A stretch of DNA of 36,776 bases. It comes from Paraktedonobacter sp035294465. Lineage in GTDB: Bacteria; Chloroflexota; Ktedonobacteria; Ktedonobacterales; Ktedonobacteraceae. Position numbers and translations under genes: made by a program. Shown in pieces: positions 15,554 to 22,132 of the stretch (position 1 is its first letter; the number at the start of each line of letters is the position of its first letter). The DNA lies in the NCBI GenBank assembly GCA_035294465.1, contig DATGKW010000006.1, forward strand, positions 1-36,776, written 5' to 3'. The notes under the pieces are model-generated. The model was given only the letters and a program-made list of their open reading frames with translations, searched no databases and was not told where the DNA came from.

Positions 15554-15955
15554 TTGTTTGTGGGAAAGCAAATACTTGTAATCGATGACAAGAGTGAGCT
15601 GCTACATCTGATGCGACGTGTGCTCGAAGATGAAGAGTATCAGGTTGCGATACTGCAAGATGGGCGCGATGCCTTCAGGCAGGTTAAGGCCCAACTGCCA
15701 GATTTGCTGATTCTTGATCTGAAATTAGGGGATGTTTCTGGTCAGGATGTGTTGAAAGAGTTGAAGCAAGACCCGGTGACTGCCGAAATTCCTGTCATTG
15801 TGTATACTGCGGCAGTGCTAGAAGCTGAGGAGGTTTCCAGGCTGATCAGCAGCGAGCCGGCCCGCTATCGCAGCGTCCGGGTGGTGCAGAAACCTTTTGA
15901 ACTGGATGACCTGTTGGTGCTTGTCGATCAACTCTTGAGCAAGTCGATAAGCTAA
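15554..15955 (+). CDS. Single-domain response regulator (CheY-like)
   Basis: A 133-aa receiver domain only. The acidic pocket is in ILVIDDKSELL, the phospho-acceptor Asp in LLILDLKLGDVSG, Thr in IVYTAA and Lys in VVQKPFE. There is no output domain, so it probably relays phosphate or acts by protein contact. The start is doubtful: TTG at 15554 has GAGGTAGGG about 10 nt upstream, and GTG at 15560 would remove two residues. A YtxH-type gene follows after 30 nt on the same strand, so they may be one unit. No kinase is adjacent. Confidence 0.88.
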   Translation: MFVGKQILVIDDKSELLHLMRRVLEDEEYQVAILQDGRDAFRQVKAQLPDLLILDLKLGDVSGQDVLKELKQDPVTAEIPVIVYTAAVLEAEEVSRLISSEPARYRSVRVVQKPFELDDLLVLVDQLLSKSIS

Positions 15956-15985
15956 GAACCTCTTGAAGAAAGGATGTGGTGAGAG

Positions 15986-16240
15986 ATGAAATTTACTCTC
16001 GGACTCCTGGTCGGATTCGGCCTGGGTGTGGCTGCCGGATTGCTGCTCGCTCCTCAATCGGGTGAGGCCACACGAGCACAACTTAGCGAGCAAGGCATTA
16101 TGCTGCGTGATCGCGGCGCGGGTCTAGGTGAAGAGCTGCGTGCTCGCGCCAGTGAGGCTATGACGCAGGGTCGTGAAATCTACCAGCGTACAAAAGATGA
16201 GCTTGGCACTATTTACACACGCACAAAGAGTGAGTCTTAG
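15986..16240 (+). CDS. YtxH-domain small membrane-anchored protein
   Basis: An 84-aa protein with one N-terminal hydrophobic glycine-rich helix (FTLGLLVGFGLGVAAGLLLAP, residues 3-23), then SGEATRAQL, the classical YtxH/gas-vesicle-like opening. A long amphipathic Ala/Arg/Glu-rich helix follows to the end. Proteins of this type are stress-associated and membrane-tethered. The molecular role is unknown. GAAAGGA lies about 13 nt upstream, with a nearer GTGAGAG, so the ribosome-binding site is ordinary to weak. It is followed immediately by the long hairpin at 16255-16327. Confidence 0.85.
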   Translation: MKFTLGLLVGFGLGVAAGLLLAPQSGEATRAQLSEQGIMLRDRGAGLGEELRARASEAMTQGREIYQRTKDELGTIYTRTKSES

Positions 16241-16254
16241 GTTTCAGCAAGTAT

Positions 16255-16327
16255 ACGAGATGTAGCGGCGCTGCTTGTCCGCACCGTGGCTGCCACGGTG
16301 CGGACAAGCAGCGCCGCTACATCTCGT
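16255..16327. repeat. Near-perfect 36-bp hairpin between convergent genes
   Basis: The left arm 16256-16290 and right arm 16292-16326 are exact 35-nt reverse complements with a single central base. One more A-T pair lies outside. The arms begin CGAGATGTAGCGGCGCTGC. It starts 15 nt after the YtxH stop and contains the stop codon and last codons (HEM) of the convergent gene at 16317. It is very GC-rich. It may serve as a bidirectional terminator, and its GTAGCGGCGC motif resembles the hairpin at 18592-18616, suggesting a REP-like dispersed element. Confidence 0.85.
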
Positions 16328-16580
16328 GCTGGTATTTCTTCAGCAGTTTCTCGACCAGAGCACCCATTTCATTCCAGACATGGTGCTGGTAATCGAGCAT
16401 ACGCGCCTGATTTAAATCAAACTCGCGATTCGACGGATCTCTCCGGGCGTTTTCCTCAAAACGCTTCGAGAGAGCCAGGGTCTTTTCTCCACGCTCGTGC
16501 AAGTAGGCAGCGAGTTGCTGGAGATCTGCGTATAGTTCCTGGAATTGCTCTTCTGGTGTAGGCATTACCTCGTCTTTCAT
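16317..16580 (-). CDS. Small helical (coiled-coil) hypothetical protein, 87 aa
   Basis: A charged, Glu/Gln/Leu-rich protein predicted to be almost entirely alpha-helical (EEQFQELYADLQQLAAYLHERGEKTLALSKRFEENARR, then MLDYQHHVWNEMGALVEKLLKKY). No catalytic motif, signal peptide or membrane helix. The ribosome-binding site is poor. An alternative start at 16565 (MPTPEEQ) has GAGG too close. It lies 5 nt downstream of the CMD-family gene on the same strand, so the two probably form an operon. Its final codons fall in the right arm of the long hairpin, so the C-terminus HEM may have been defined by hairpin insertion (inference). Confidence 0.65.
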   Translation of the reverse strand: MKDEVMPTPEEQFQELYADLQQLAAYLHERGEKTLALSKRFEENARRDPSNREFDLNQARMLDYQHHVWNEMGALVEKLLKKYQHEM

Positions 16581-16585
16581 GCACT

Positions 16586-17119
16586 CTATACCGGCGCTGA
16601 TGGGCTCTCCGGCGGTTGAATCTCGAAGGCATCAGCGTAGCGGTTGAAAAAATTAAACAGGCCGATGACGCTGGCAAGCTCGACCAGCTGGCCATCGTCA
16701 AAATGCATTTGCAGCTCATCCCAGAGCGCCTCGTCCACATCGCGCGCGCTGGTTGTCATAATTTCGGCAAAACGCAGCGCTACCAGCTCGCGTTCGGTGA
16801 ACAGGTGCCGGTGTTGATCAATATGGTAGAGCGCGTCCAGCAGCTCTTCCGTGACGCCCATCTGCCTTGCCAAGGCAGTATGCGCGCTCATTCAGTAGAA
16901 GCAGTGATTGACCTGCGAGACGCGTATAGCCAGCAACTCTTTTAAGCGCGGCTCGACCGTTCCGCCGCGCATGACCGTTTGCAGCAGTTGCATGCTCTGC
17001 TGCATAATCTCAGGCCGGTGGCCCATCGTGCGAAAAAGTGTACCCATGCTGGCAAAAGCCAGCCCCTCCTCAGCGGGAAGTTCATCGCCCACCGGCGGTA
17101 TTCGAGACATGTTTTCCAT
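16586..17119 (-). CDS. Carboxymuconolactone decarboxylase/AhpD-family protein with in-frame UGA: candidate selenoprotein
   Basis: Two abutting segments in the same frame (17119-16895 and 16891-16586) read as one 177-aa CMD/AhpD-family protein if the TGA at 16894-16892 is decoded. The N-terminal half ends ELLAIRVSQVNHCFY and the second half continues MSAHTALARQMG. Together they give C-F-Y-UGA-M-S-A-H, where the family has CxxCxxxH. The proton-relay Glu61, resolving Cys73 and His80 keep the exact AhpD spacing (Glu, +12 Cys, +3 Cys/Sec, +4 His). So UGA replaces only the second redox cysteine. A bSECIS-like hairpin follows the UGA. The family reduces peroxides or disulfides. GGAGAGGGG precedes the ATG at 17119. 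Alternatives: a TGC-to-TGA nonsense mutation (one base change), sequencing error, or truncation with restart at the ATG right after the TGA. Confidence 0.8.
16862..16878 (-). promoter_or_regulatory. Candidate bacterial SECIS hairpin
   Basis: On the minus strand CTGCCTT-GGC-AAGGCAG forms a perfect 7-bp stem with a 3-nt loop whose first base is G. The loop starts 20 nt after the in-frame TGA (16894-16892). Bacterial SECIS elements are known to need a small apical loop with G in the first two positions, about 16-37 nt after the UGA, so this fits. The stem can be extended below by UAC/GUA with one bulged A. Confidence 0.55.
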
Positions 17120-17250
17120 CCCCTCTCCACGAGAAAACTGGTGGATACGAAAAGCGTATTCGTCCCTTTCCTCATACTACCGGACAAAAAATCGCCCTGT
17201 CAAGCAAAGATGCGAGAGGGAAGCTGATTGATACGCCAGGAAAAGAAGTG

Positions 17251-17259
17251 TGTTACAAT
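17251..17259 (+). promoter_or_regulatory. Extended -10 promoter for the FAD oxidoreductase gene
   Basis: TGTTACAAT is a TGn extended -10 with a one-mismatch TACAAT hexamer, 47 nt before the start. A TTGATA lies at 17228-17233, spaced 20 nt, too far for a standard pair. Confidence 0.4.
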
Positions 17260-17306
17260 ATTCGCGGTTTTCTACCATATCAGAAGAGAGGGCATCGAGG
17301 CACTTA

Positions 17307-18572
17307 ATGGAATATGCAGTACTTGGCGGCGGCGCCCTGGGACTTGGTGCCGCCTATCGTCTCGCACAGGCAGGCCATTCGGTGGTGGTCTTTGAGCAGG
17401 AAGCGAGCGTGGGCGGGCTGGCCGCTGGCTTCCGCGTAGGCGACACCTGGCTGGAAAAGTTTTATCATCACCTTTTTCGCACGGATACAACGATCATCAA
17501 ACTCATTCAAGAGCTTGGTCTGGGTGGGCGCCTGGAATGGTCGCATCCCCGCACAGTTTTCCTGATCAATGGTCAGTTTCACCAGTTCGACTCGCCGCTC
17601 ACCTTGCTGAAGTTTCAGCCGCTGCGCTTCCACGAGCGCCTGCGCGTTGGGGCCGTGGGCGCGCTGCTCAAGGCTACCGGCTCTGGTCTGTACGAGGGCC
17701 GGACCGCGGAACCCTGGCTGCGGCGCTGGATGGGCAAGCGCCCTTACAACTTGCTTTTCCGGCCGTTGTTCGCCTGCAAATTTGGCGAACTCGCCGACCA
17801 GATTGCTTTGCCCTGGTTCTGGGCGCGTTTCCATGATCGCACAACCCAGCTGGGCTATCTGCGTGGCGGCTTCCAGTTGATTTATGAGGCGCTGGCCGAG
17901 CGCATTCAGCAGGCGGGCAGCAAGGTTTTTCTAGAAACGCGAGTAGAGAGTGTGGAACGGCAGGGTAATGAACGCTGGGAAGTCCGCACTTCTCGCGGCT
18001 CCTGGAATGTTGATCGCGTGATCTCTACTCTGCCGACGCGCCTGACCTGCCGCCTGGTGCCCTCGCTGCCAGACGACTACAAGGCGCGCTACGATTGGGG
18101 CCAGGCATACGGCGCGCAGTGTGTGATTCTTTCGCTGGACCGCCCTTTGACTCGCGATAGTTACTGGATCAATCCGGTCGATCCAGGTTATCCTTTTACC
18201 AGTCTGGTTGAGCATACCAACTATCGCTCCCCCAGCGAATATGGCGGGCGTCATCTGCTTTACCTGGGCAACTATCGCGCCATGCACGATCCTATCTTTC
18301 GTATGAGCAAGGAGGATCTGCTGGCCGAGTTTCTGCCCCATCTCAAGCGCCTGAATCCGGCCTTCTCGCCAGAGTGGGTGCAGGAGAGCTGGCTATTCCA
18401 GGCGCCTTTCGCACAGCCCATCGTCACCACTGATTACCGCCAGCATATCCCGCCGCTGCGCACGCCGCTGGCTGGTCTGTGGGTCGCTAACATGTTTCAG
18501 GTCTATCCCCATGATCGTGGCCAGAACTATTCGTTTGAGCTGGTTGAGCGTCTAATGCGCGAAATACAATAG
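17307..18572 (+). CDS. FAD-dependent oxidoreductase (flavin amine oxidase / protoporphyrinogen oxidase-like)
   Basis: 421 aa. It opens with a Rossmann dinucleotide-binding motif, MEYAVLGGGALGLGAAYRLAQAGHSVVVFEQ (GxGxxG plus the terminal Glu for FAD ribose), then VGGLAAGF, as in PF01593-type flavoproteins. The C-terminus has LAGLWVANMFQVYPHDRGQNYSFELVERL, the family's FAD-contacting end. The central region (HHLFRTDTTIIKLIQELGLGGRLEW...PLFACKFGELADQIALPWFWARFHDR) matches the NAD(P)/FAD oxidoreductases found near sugar- or lipid-glycan biosynthesis genes in several phyla. The real substrate is unknown. The ATG at 17307 is chosen because it starts at the first beta strand with GAGG about 8 nt before. 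It diverges from the CMD gene. Confidence 0.88.
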   Translation: MEYAVLGGGALGLGAAYRLAQAGHSVVVFEQEASVGGLAAGFRVGDTWLEKFYHHLFRTDTTIIKLIQELGLGGRLEWSHPRTVFLINGQFHQFDSPLTLLKFQPLRFHERLRVGAVGALLKATGSGLYEGRTAEPWLRRWMGKRPYNLLFRPLFACKFGELADQIALPWFWARFHDRTTQLGYLRGGFQLIYEALAERIQQAGSKVFLETRVESVERQGNERWEVRTSRGSWNVDRVISTLPTRLTCRLVPSLPDDYKARYDWGQAYGAQCVILSLDRPLTRDSYWINPVDPGYPFTSLVEHTNYRSPSEYGGRHLLYLGNYRAMHDPIFRMSKEDLLAEFLPHLKRLNPAFSPEWVQESWLFQAPFAQPIVTTDYRQHIPPLRTPLAGLWVANMFQVYPHDRGQNYSFELVERLMREIQ

Positions 18573-18591
18573 ACAACAGCACACGGGACGT

Positions 18592-18616
18592 AGCGACGCG
18601 CCCGGCGCGCGTCGCT
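18592..18616. terminator. GC-rich hairpin between convergent genes
   Basis: AGCGACGCGC (18592-18601) pairs with GCGCGTCGCT (18607-18616) around a 5-nt loop. It starts 20 nt after the oxidoreductase stop and 26 nt before the stop of the convergent hydrolase gene. There is no U-run. It shares the GTAGCG(A/G)CGC opening with the hairpin at 16255-16327. Confidence 0.6.
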
Positions 18617-18641
18617 CTATCCTCTGTGGAGATCCTCGATT

Positions 18642-19613
18642 TTATTGCGTGATCGTGGCGCTGGCACGCTCGCGAACCAGCGTATTGAACCTGGTGGCCT
18701 GCTCGTCCTGCAATTGCTGGCGACTGTGGTCCAGGATATATGTTTCTATATGCGGATTCACCTGCTGATAGACGCGACTGGCCTCGCTCGGTTGCTGCAT
18801 CTCTTCGCGCCCCCACAGAGCAATTACAGGCACACGCAGCCGCGCCAACGGCTCTCGCATATTCACCGCCAGTTCTTTACTCCAGAGCGAGATCGCGGGA
18901 TACCGGCTGTCCTCCTGGTGTGCGCTGCTGGAGAGATATTCTACCATCTGGTCGGTGATCAGGCCAGGGTTGTGATATCCCTGGCGATCATAGTAGTTCC
19001 GCAGCGCCCGGCGCGAGGTCAGGAGGTGATAAAGAGACTCGCCTATAATCGGGGCCTTGAGCGTAGCTTTCAGTACCCTGTGCAAAGTATCTGGCGCATG
19101 TTCTTCCAGCAGCGCAACCGACGGCGAAACCAGGATGAGCTTCTCGAACAGACGCGGGCGGCGATAGGCGCAGATGACCGCATACGCCCCGGTTAGTCCG
19201 TGCGCTACCACAACGGCGGGCCGCTCGACTGCTTCTTTCAGGAAATCGCCGAGCAGATCAATGTAGATCTCTGCGTTATAATCGATGACCGGGTGACTTG
19301 AGAGACCAAAGCCGAGCAGATCGAGCGCGTACACGCGAAATTGCTCAGCCAGCGGATCGATATTTTTGCGCCATTCATAAGAAGATGCGCCGGGGGCAAA
19401 GCTATGAAGGAGCACAAGCGGCCTGGCTTCGCGTTCGCCTTTGACCTGGTAGAAGATATCGCCGTACTTCCAGGGATAGCGGCGCTCCTCTCCGTGCAGG
19501 ACCGTATGGAGCTCTCCAGCCTGTGAGATAATCAATTTATTCAGCAGCATACAGGCGCCGAGCGTGCTACCTGCTGCCAGTCCGGCAACCAGTAATTTTC
19601 CTGTCGCTTTCAC
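18642..19613 (-). CDS. Alpha/beta-hydrolase-fold protein lacking the Ser nucleophile, membrane-anchored
   Basis: 323 aa. An N-terminal hydrophobic segment (KLLVAGLAAGSTLGACMLL, residues 6-24) looks like a signal anchor. The hydrolase fold follows: LVLLHSFAPGASSYEW (oxyanion HxxxP-type region), VYALDLLGFGLSSHP, then the nucleophile elbow. That elbow reads VVVAHGLTGAYA, so Gly139 sits where GHSxG has its Ser. The acid region (IALWGREEMQQPSEA) and His region (LDHSRQQLQDEQATRFN) are recognisable. Serine catalysis is therefore unlikely, and a non-catalytic or different role is inferred. GTG at 19613 is chosen because AGGAG lies 8 nt upstream. The open frame extends to 19691 without a better site. 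Confidence 0.82.
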   Translation of the reverse strand: MKATGKLLVAGLAAGSTLGACMLLNKLIISQAGELHTVLHGEERRYPWKYGDIFYQVKGEREARPLVLLHSFAPGASSYEWRKNIDPLAEQFRVYALDLLGFGLSSHPVIDYNAEIYIDLLGDFLKEAVERPAVVVAHGLTGAYAVICAYRRPRLFEKLILVSPSVALLEEHAPDTLHRVLKATLKAPIIGESLYHLLTSRRALRNYYDRQGYHNPGLITDQMVEYLSSSAHQEDSRYPAISLWSKELAVNMREPLARLRVPVIALWGREEMQQPSEASRVYQQVNPHIETYILDHSRQQLQDEQATRFNTLVRERASATITQ

Positions 19614-19739
19614 ATCTTTTCTCCTGCCATTGCATAGACAAAATAAGGTGGTTTTTTCTTTCCCCACACTTATTTTAGTGCCTGAGCGCAAAGATGGATG
19701 TTTTGCAGCCCGTGATAGAGTGAAGTCAGCAATAGCAGT

Positions 19740-20444
19740 CTAGTTGAGCACTTCTTTCGTCTCAGGTGCCGAGACGACGATTTCAGCCGCCAGTTCAGGT
19801 CCAAGCATATGTTCCCGTTGCTCATCTCCCTCACCGACGAGCACACGCAGCGGCCCGCCGAAAGGGGCGCGGCCGATCACCTGGACGCGTGTTTCGGGAT
19901 AGAGGCCAAGCTCGCCGAGGTAACAGAGCTTCTCCGGGTTCTGATCGCTCACACGCAGGATTTGTGCATGTTCTCCATCTTCCAATTGCGCCAGCGTGCG
20001 GCCGGTGCGCGCTGCGACCGTCCCGTCCTTACGAGGAATGGGATCTCCGTGAGGGTCAACGGTGGGGTAGCCCAGCAGCTCGTCTAGCCTGTCCTCAAAT
20101 TCTTCCGAGATAACATGCTCCAGCCGGTCGGCCTCCGCGTGTACTTTGTCCCAGCTATAGCCTAGCTCCCGCGCCAGATACAGCTCCAGCAGGCGATGAT
20201 GGCGAATCACCTCCATAGCTTTCTGCTCGCCCAGAGGAGTCAGGCGTACCCCGCGATAAGGCACGTGCTCCACCCAGCCGGCCGCGGCGAAATCTTTGAA
20301 CATCATAGTAGCCGTAGCGTCGCTTACTCCCAGCCGCTCACTGATTGCTGAAGTCGTGACCCGCTGCCCACGCTCCTGCATGGTATGAATAAGCTTCAAA
20401 CAATCACTAATGCGCGGTGTGAGATCCTGAATAGGTTTCTGCAC
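19740..20444 (-). CDS. DtxR/MntR-family metal-dependent transcriptional regulator
   Basis: A 234-aa three-domain protein: winged helix (residues 10-75, TTSAISERLGVSDATATMMFKDF), dimerisation/metal domain (76-145) and C-terminal FeoA/SH3-like domain (about 155-230). Candidate metal ligands by alignment are Asp14, His83, Asp106, Glu109 and His110 (HAEADRLEHV). Acidic residues at the two selectivity positions (Asp14, Asp106) instead of the Met and Cys of DtxR/IdeR favour Mn(II) over Fe(II), though the MntR Glu11 position is Lys17. It is divergent from the Nramp transporter gene and most likely represses it when metal is sufficient. The start is GTG at 20444 with AGGAGG about 7 nt upstream. Confidence 0.93.
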   Translation of the reverse strand: MQKPIQDLTPRISDCLKLIHTMQERGQRVTTSAISERLGVSDATATMMFKDFAAAGWVEHVPYRGVRLTPLGEQKAMEVIRHHRLLELYLARELGYSWDKVHAEADRLEHVISEEFEDRLDELLGYPTVDPHGDPIPRKDGTVAARTGRTLAQLEDGEHAQILRVSDQNPEKLCYLGELGLYPETRVQVIGRAPFGGPLRVLVGEGDEQREHMLGPELAAEIVVSAPETKEVLN

Positions 20445-20563
20445 GGTTTATCCTCCTCGCAACGCCGGAATTTTTACTCTTGCAAAAACATGATACCCTC
20501 TCCTTCAAAAATTTACAAGGTACAAAGATTTTGCCAAGGAGGTAAAAAATATTTTTGAAACCC

Positions 20564-20592
20564 TTGACATTTTTTTGCTATCTATGTAATCT
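20564..20592 (+). promoter_or_regulatory. mntH promoter with downstream CTAAG direct repeat
   Basis: A perfect TTGACA (20564-20569) and TAATCT (20587-20592) are spaced by 17 nt. Just downstream, CTAAG-N6-CTAAG (20591-20606) covers the start-site region and is a plausible site for the divergently encoded metalloregulator (inference). Confidence 0.7.
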
Positions 20593-20629
20593 AAGTTTTA
20601 GCTAAGTAAAATATCAAGGAGTTATGGGC

Positions 20630-21955
20630 ATGAATGTGTATTCAGGCAAGTCGGAGACAGCTATTCCACAGGTGAGAGAAGAAGAGCGAGGTACGCGGGC
20701 GGCTGCACGAGCGGCCCTGGATGGCAAGCGGCGTGGCCTGATGGCTCTCCTGCCCTTTCTGGGACCGGCTTTTGTCGCCTGCGTGGCCTATATTGATCCA
20801 GGCAATTTCGCGACGAATATTCAGGGTGGCAGCGCCTTTGGCTACAATTTGCTCTGGGTCATTGTGCTGGCTAATTTGATGGCCATGCTACTGCAAACCA
20901 TGTCGGCCAAGCTTGGGCTGGCAACCGGTCATAATCTGGCGGAGATGGCTCGTCTCCATTTTCCCGGACCCGTTGTGATCGTCATGTGGATCGCCTCAGA
21001 GATTGCAGCGATGGCGACCGATCTGGCCGAGTTCCTGGGAGCGAGTATTGCGCTCTACCTCCTGTTCGGCATCCCTCTGTTGTATGCCACTTTACTCACA
21101 GGGGTTGTCACGTACCTGATCTTAACCCTGGAGCGTCATGGGTTTCGCCCGCTGGAGGCGGTAATCTCAGTGCTTGTAGGAGTGATTGCGGTCTGCTATG
21201 TGTTTGAAACCTTTTTCTCTCATCCCAACTGGGGACAGGTGGGTTTTCACGCTGTTGTCCCCTGGCTTGGCGGAACACAAAGCCTGCTTTTCTCTGTAGG
21301 CATCATTGGGGCTACCGTGATGCCCCATGTGATCTATTTGCATTCTTCGCTCACGCAGCAGCGGATCATTCCGCGCGATCAACAGGAGGCACGGCGGATC
21401 TTCCACCGCAACATCCCGGATGTCGTCATAGCGATGGGCCTGGCGGGCCTGGTGAACATGGCGATGCTGTATATGGCTGCGGCGACGTTTCATGCTCATG
21501 GATTGGGGAACATAGCCGATATTACCACCGCCTATCGCACCCTTACTCCGCTCCTCGGAAGCGCGGCCAGCTTTGTCTTTGCAATCTCATTACTGGCTTC
21601 TGGCCTCTCCAGTTCCACTGTTGGTACAATGGCAGGACAGATCATCATGCAGGGCTTCGTGGGCTTTACCATCCCCGTCTGGCTCCGACGCTTGCTCACT
21701 ATGACTCCGGCTGTGCTTGTTGCTGTGCTTGGCTTAAACCCGACGAGTACGCTGGTGATCAGCCAGGTCGTGCTCAGCTTTGTGCTTCCCTTGCCGGTGA
21801 TCACGCTCATCATGTTCACACGCCGGCGAGATATCATGGGTATCCTGGTCAACCGTAAACTGACGACCGTTCTGGCTACGCTGTGCGGCGCAGTGATCCT
21901 CGTGCTTAACGCTCTCTTGCTCTACCAGACATTCGCTGCGTTCGTGTTTCGATAG
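20630..21955 (+). CDS. mntH: Nramp-family Mn2+/Fe2+ transporter
   Basis: A 441-aa integral membrane protein with about 11 helices. The Nramp metal-binding motif DPGN (Asp56-Asn59, in YIDPGNFATNIQGG) lies in helix 1 and the conserved MPHVIYLHS in helix 6. Together they form the divalent-metal site of this proton-coupled importer. A 40-residue charged N-terminus precedes helix 1. Two ATGs are close. The second (20630) is preferred because AAGGAG (20616-20621) lies 8 nt before it, against 2 nt for the ATG at 20624. Its own promoter and the divergent MntR/DtxR-type gene indicate metal-responsive control. Confidence 0.95.
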   Translation: MNVYSGKSETAIPQVREEERGTRAAARAALDGKRRGLMALLPFLGPAFVACVAYIDPGNFATNIQGGSAFGYNLLWVIVLANLMAMLLQTMSAKLGLATGHNLAEMARLHFPGPVVIVMWIASEIAAMATDLAEFLGASIALYLLFGIPLLYATLLTGVVTYLILTLERHGFRPLEAVISVLVGVIAVCYVFETFFSHPNWGQVGFHAVVPWLGGTQSLLFSVGIIGATVMPHVIYLHSSLTQQRIIPRDQQEARRIFHRNIPDVVIAMGLAGLVNMAMLYMAAATFHAHGLGNIADITTAYRTLTPLLGSAASFVFAISLLASGLSSSTVGTMAGQIIMQGFVGFTIPVWLRRLLTMTPAVLVAVLGLNPTSTLVISQVVLSFVLPLPVITLIMFTRRRDIMGILVNRKLTTVLATLCGAVILVLNALLLYQTFAAFVFR

Positions 21956-22012
21956 CCTGGAAACGAATTTTCTCAGAAGCTGACGAATTTAAAAAATTCT
22001 TGTCCAAAACCC

Positions 22013-22041
22013 TTGACAAGAAATCGGTTTCTCGGTAATCT
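22013..22041 (+). promoter_or_regulatory. LacI-family gene promoter
   Basis: TTGACA (22013-22018) and TAATCT (22036-22041) are spaced 17 nt, the same hexamers as the mntH promoter. One operator-like palindrome lies in the spacer and another just downstream of the -10. Confidence 0.75.
22020..22031 (+). promoter_or_regulatory. Operator-like palindrome 1 (LacI family)
   Basis: GAAATCGGTTTC is palindromic except for the central pair and sits between -35 and -10 of the regulator's own promoter. It has a CG-centred arrangement typical of LacI/CcpA-family operators. Confidence 0.65.
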
Positions 22042-22050
22042 CTTGTCAAG

Positions 22051-22062
22051 GAAATCGATTTC
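22051..22062 (+). promoter_or_regulatory. Operator-like palindrome 2 (LacI family)
   Basis: GAAATCGATTTC is a perfect 12-bp palindrome, 31 bp (about three helical turns) centre to centre from the first copy and 10 nt after the -10. The pair implies autoregulation by the LacI-type protein (inference). Confidence 0.7.
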
Positions 22063-22132
22063 TCTCTATGTATTAACCTGGATAACCTGGACCAGCGGAG
22101 GTGCAGGCAATCGGAGAAATCGGAGGCATGGA

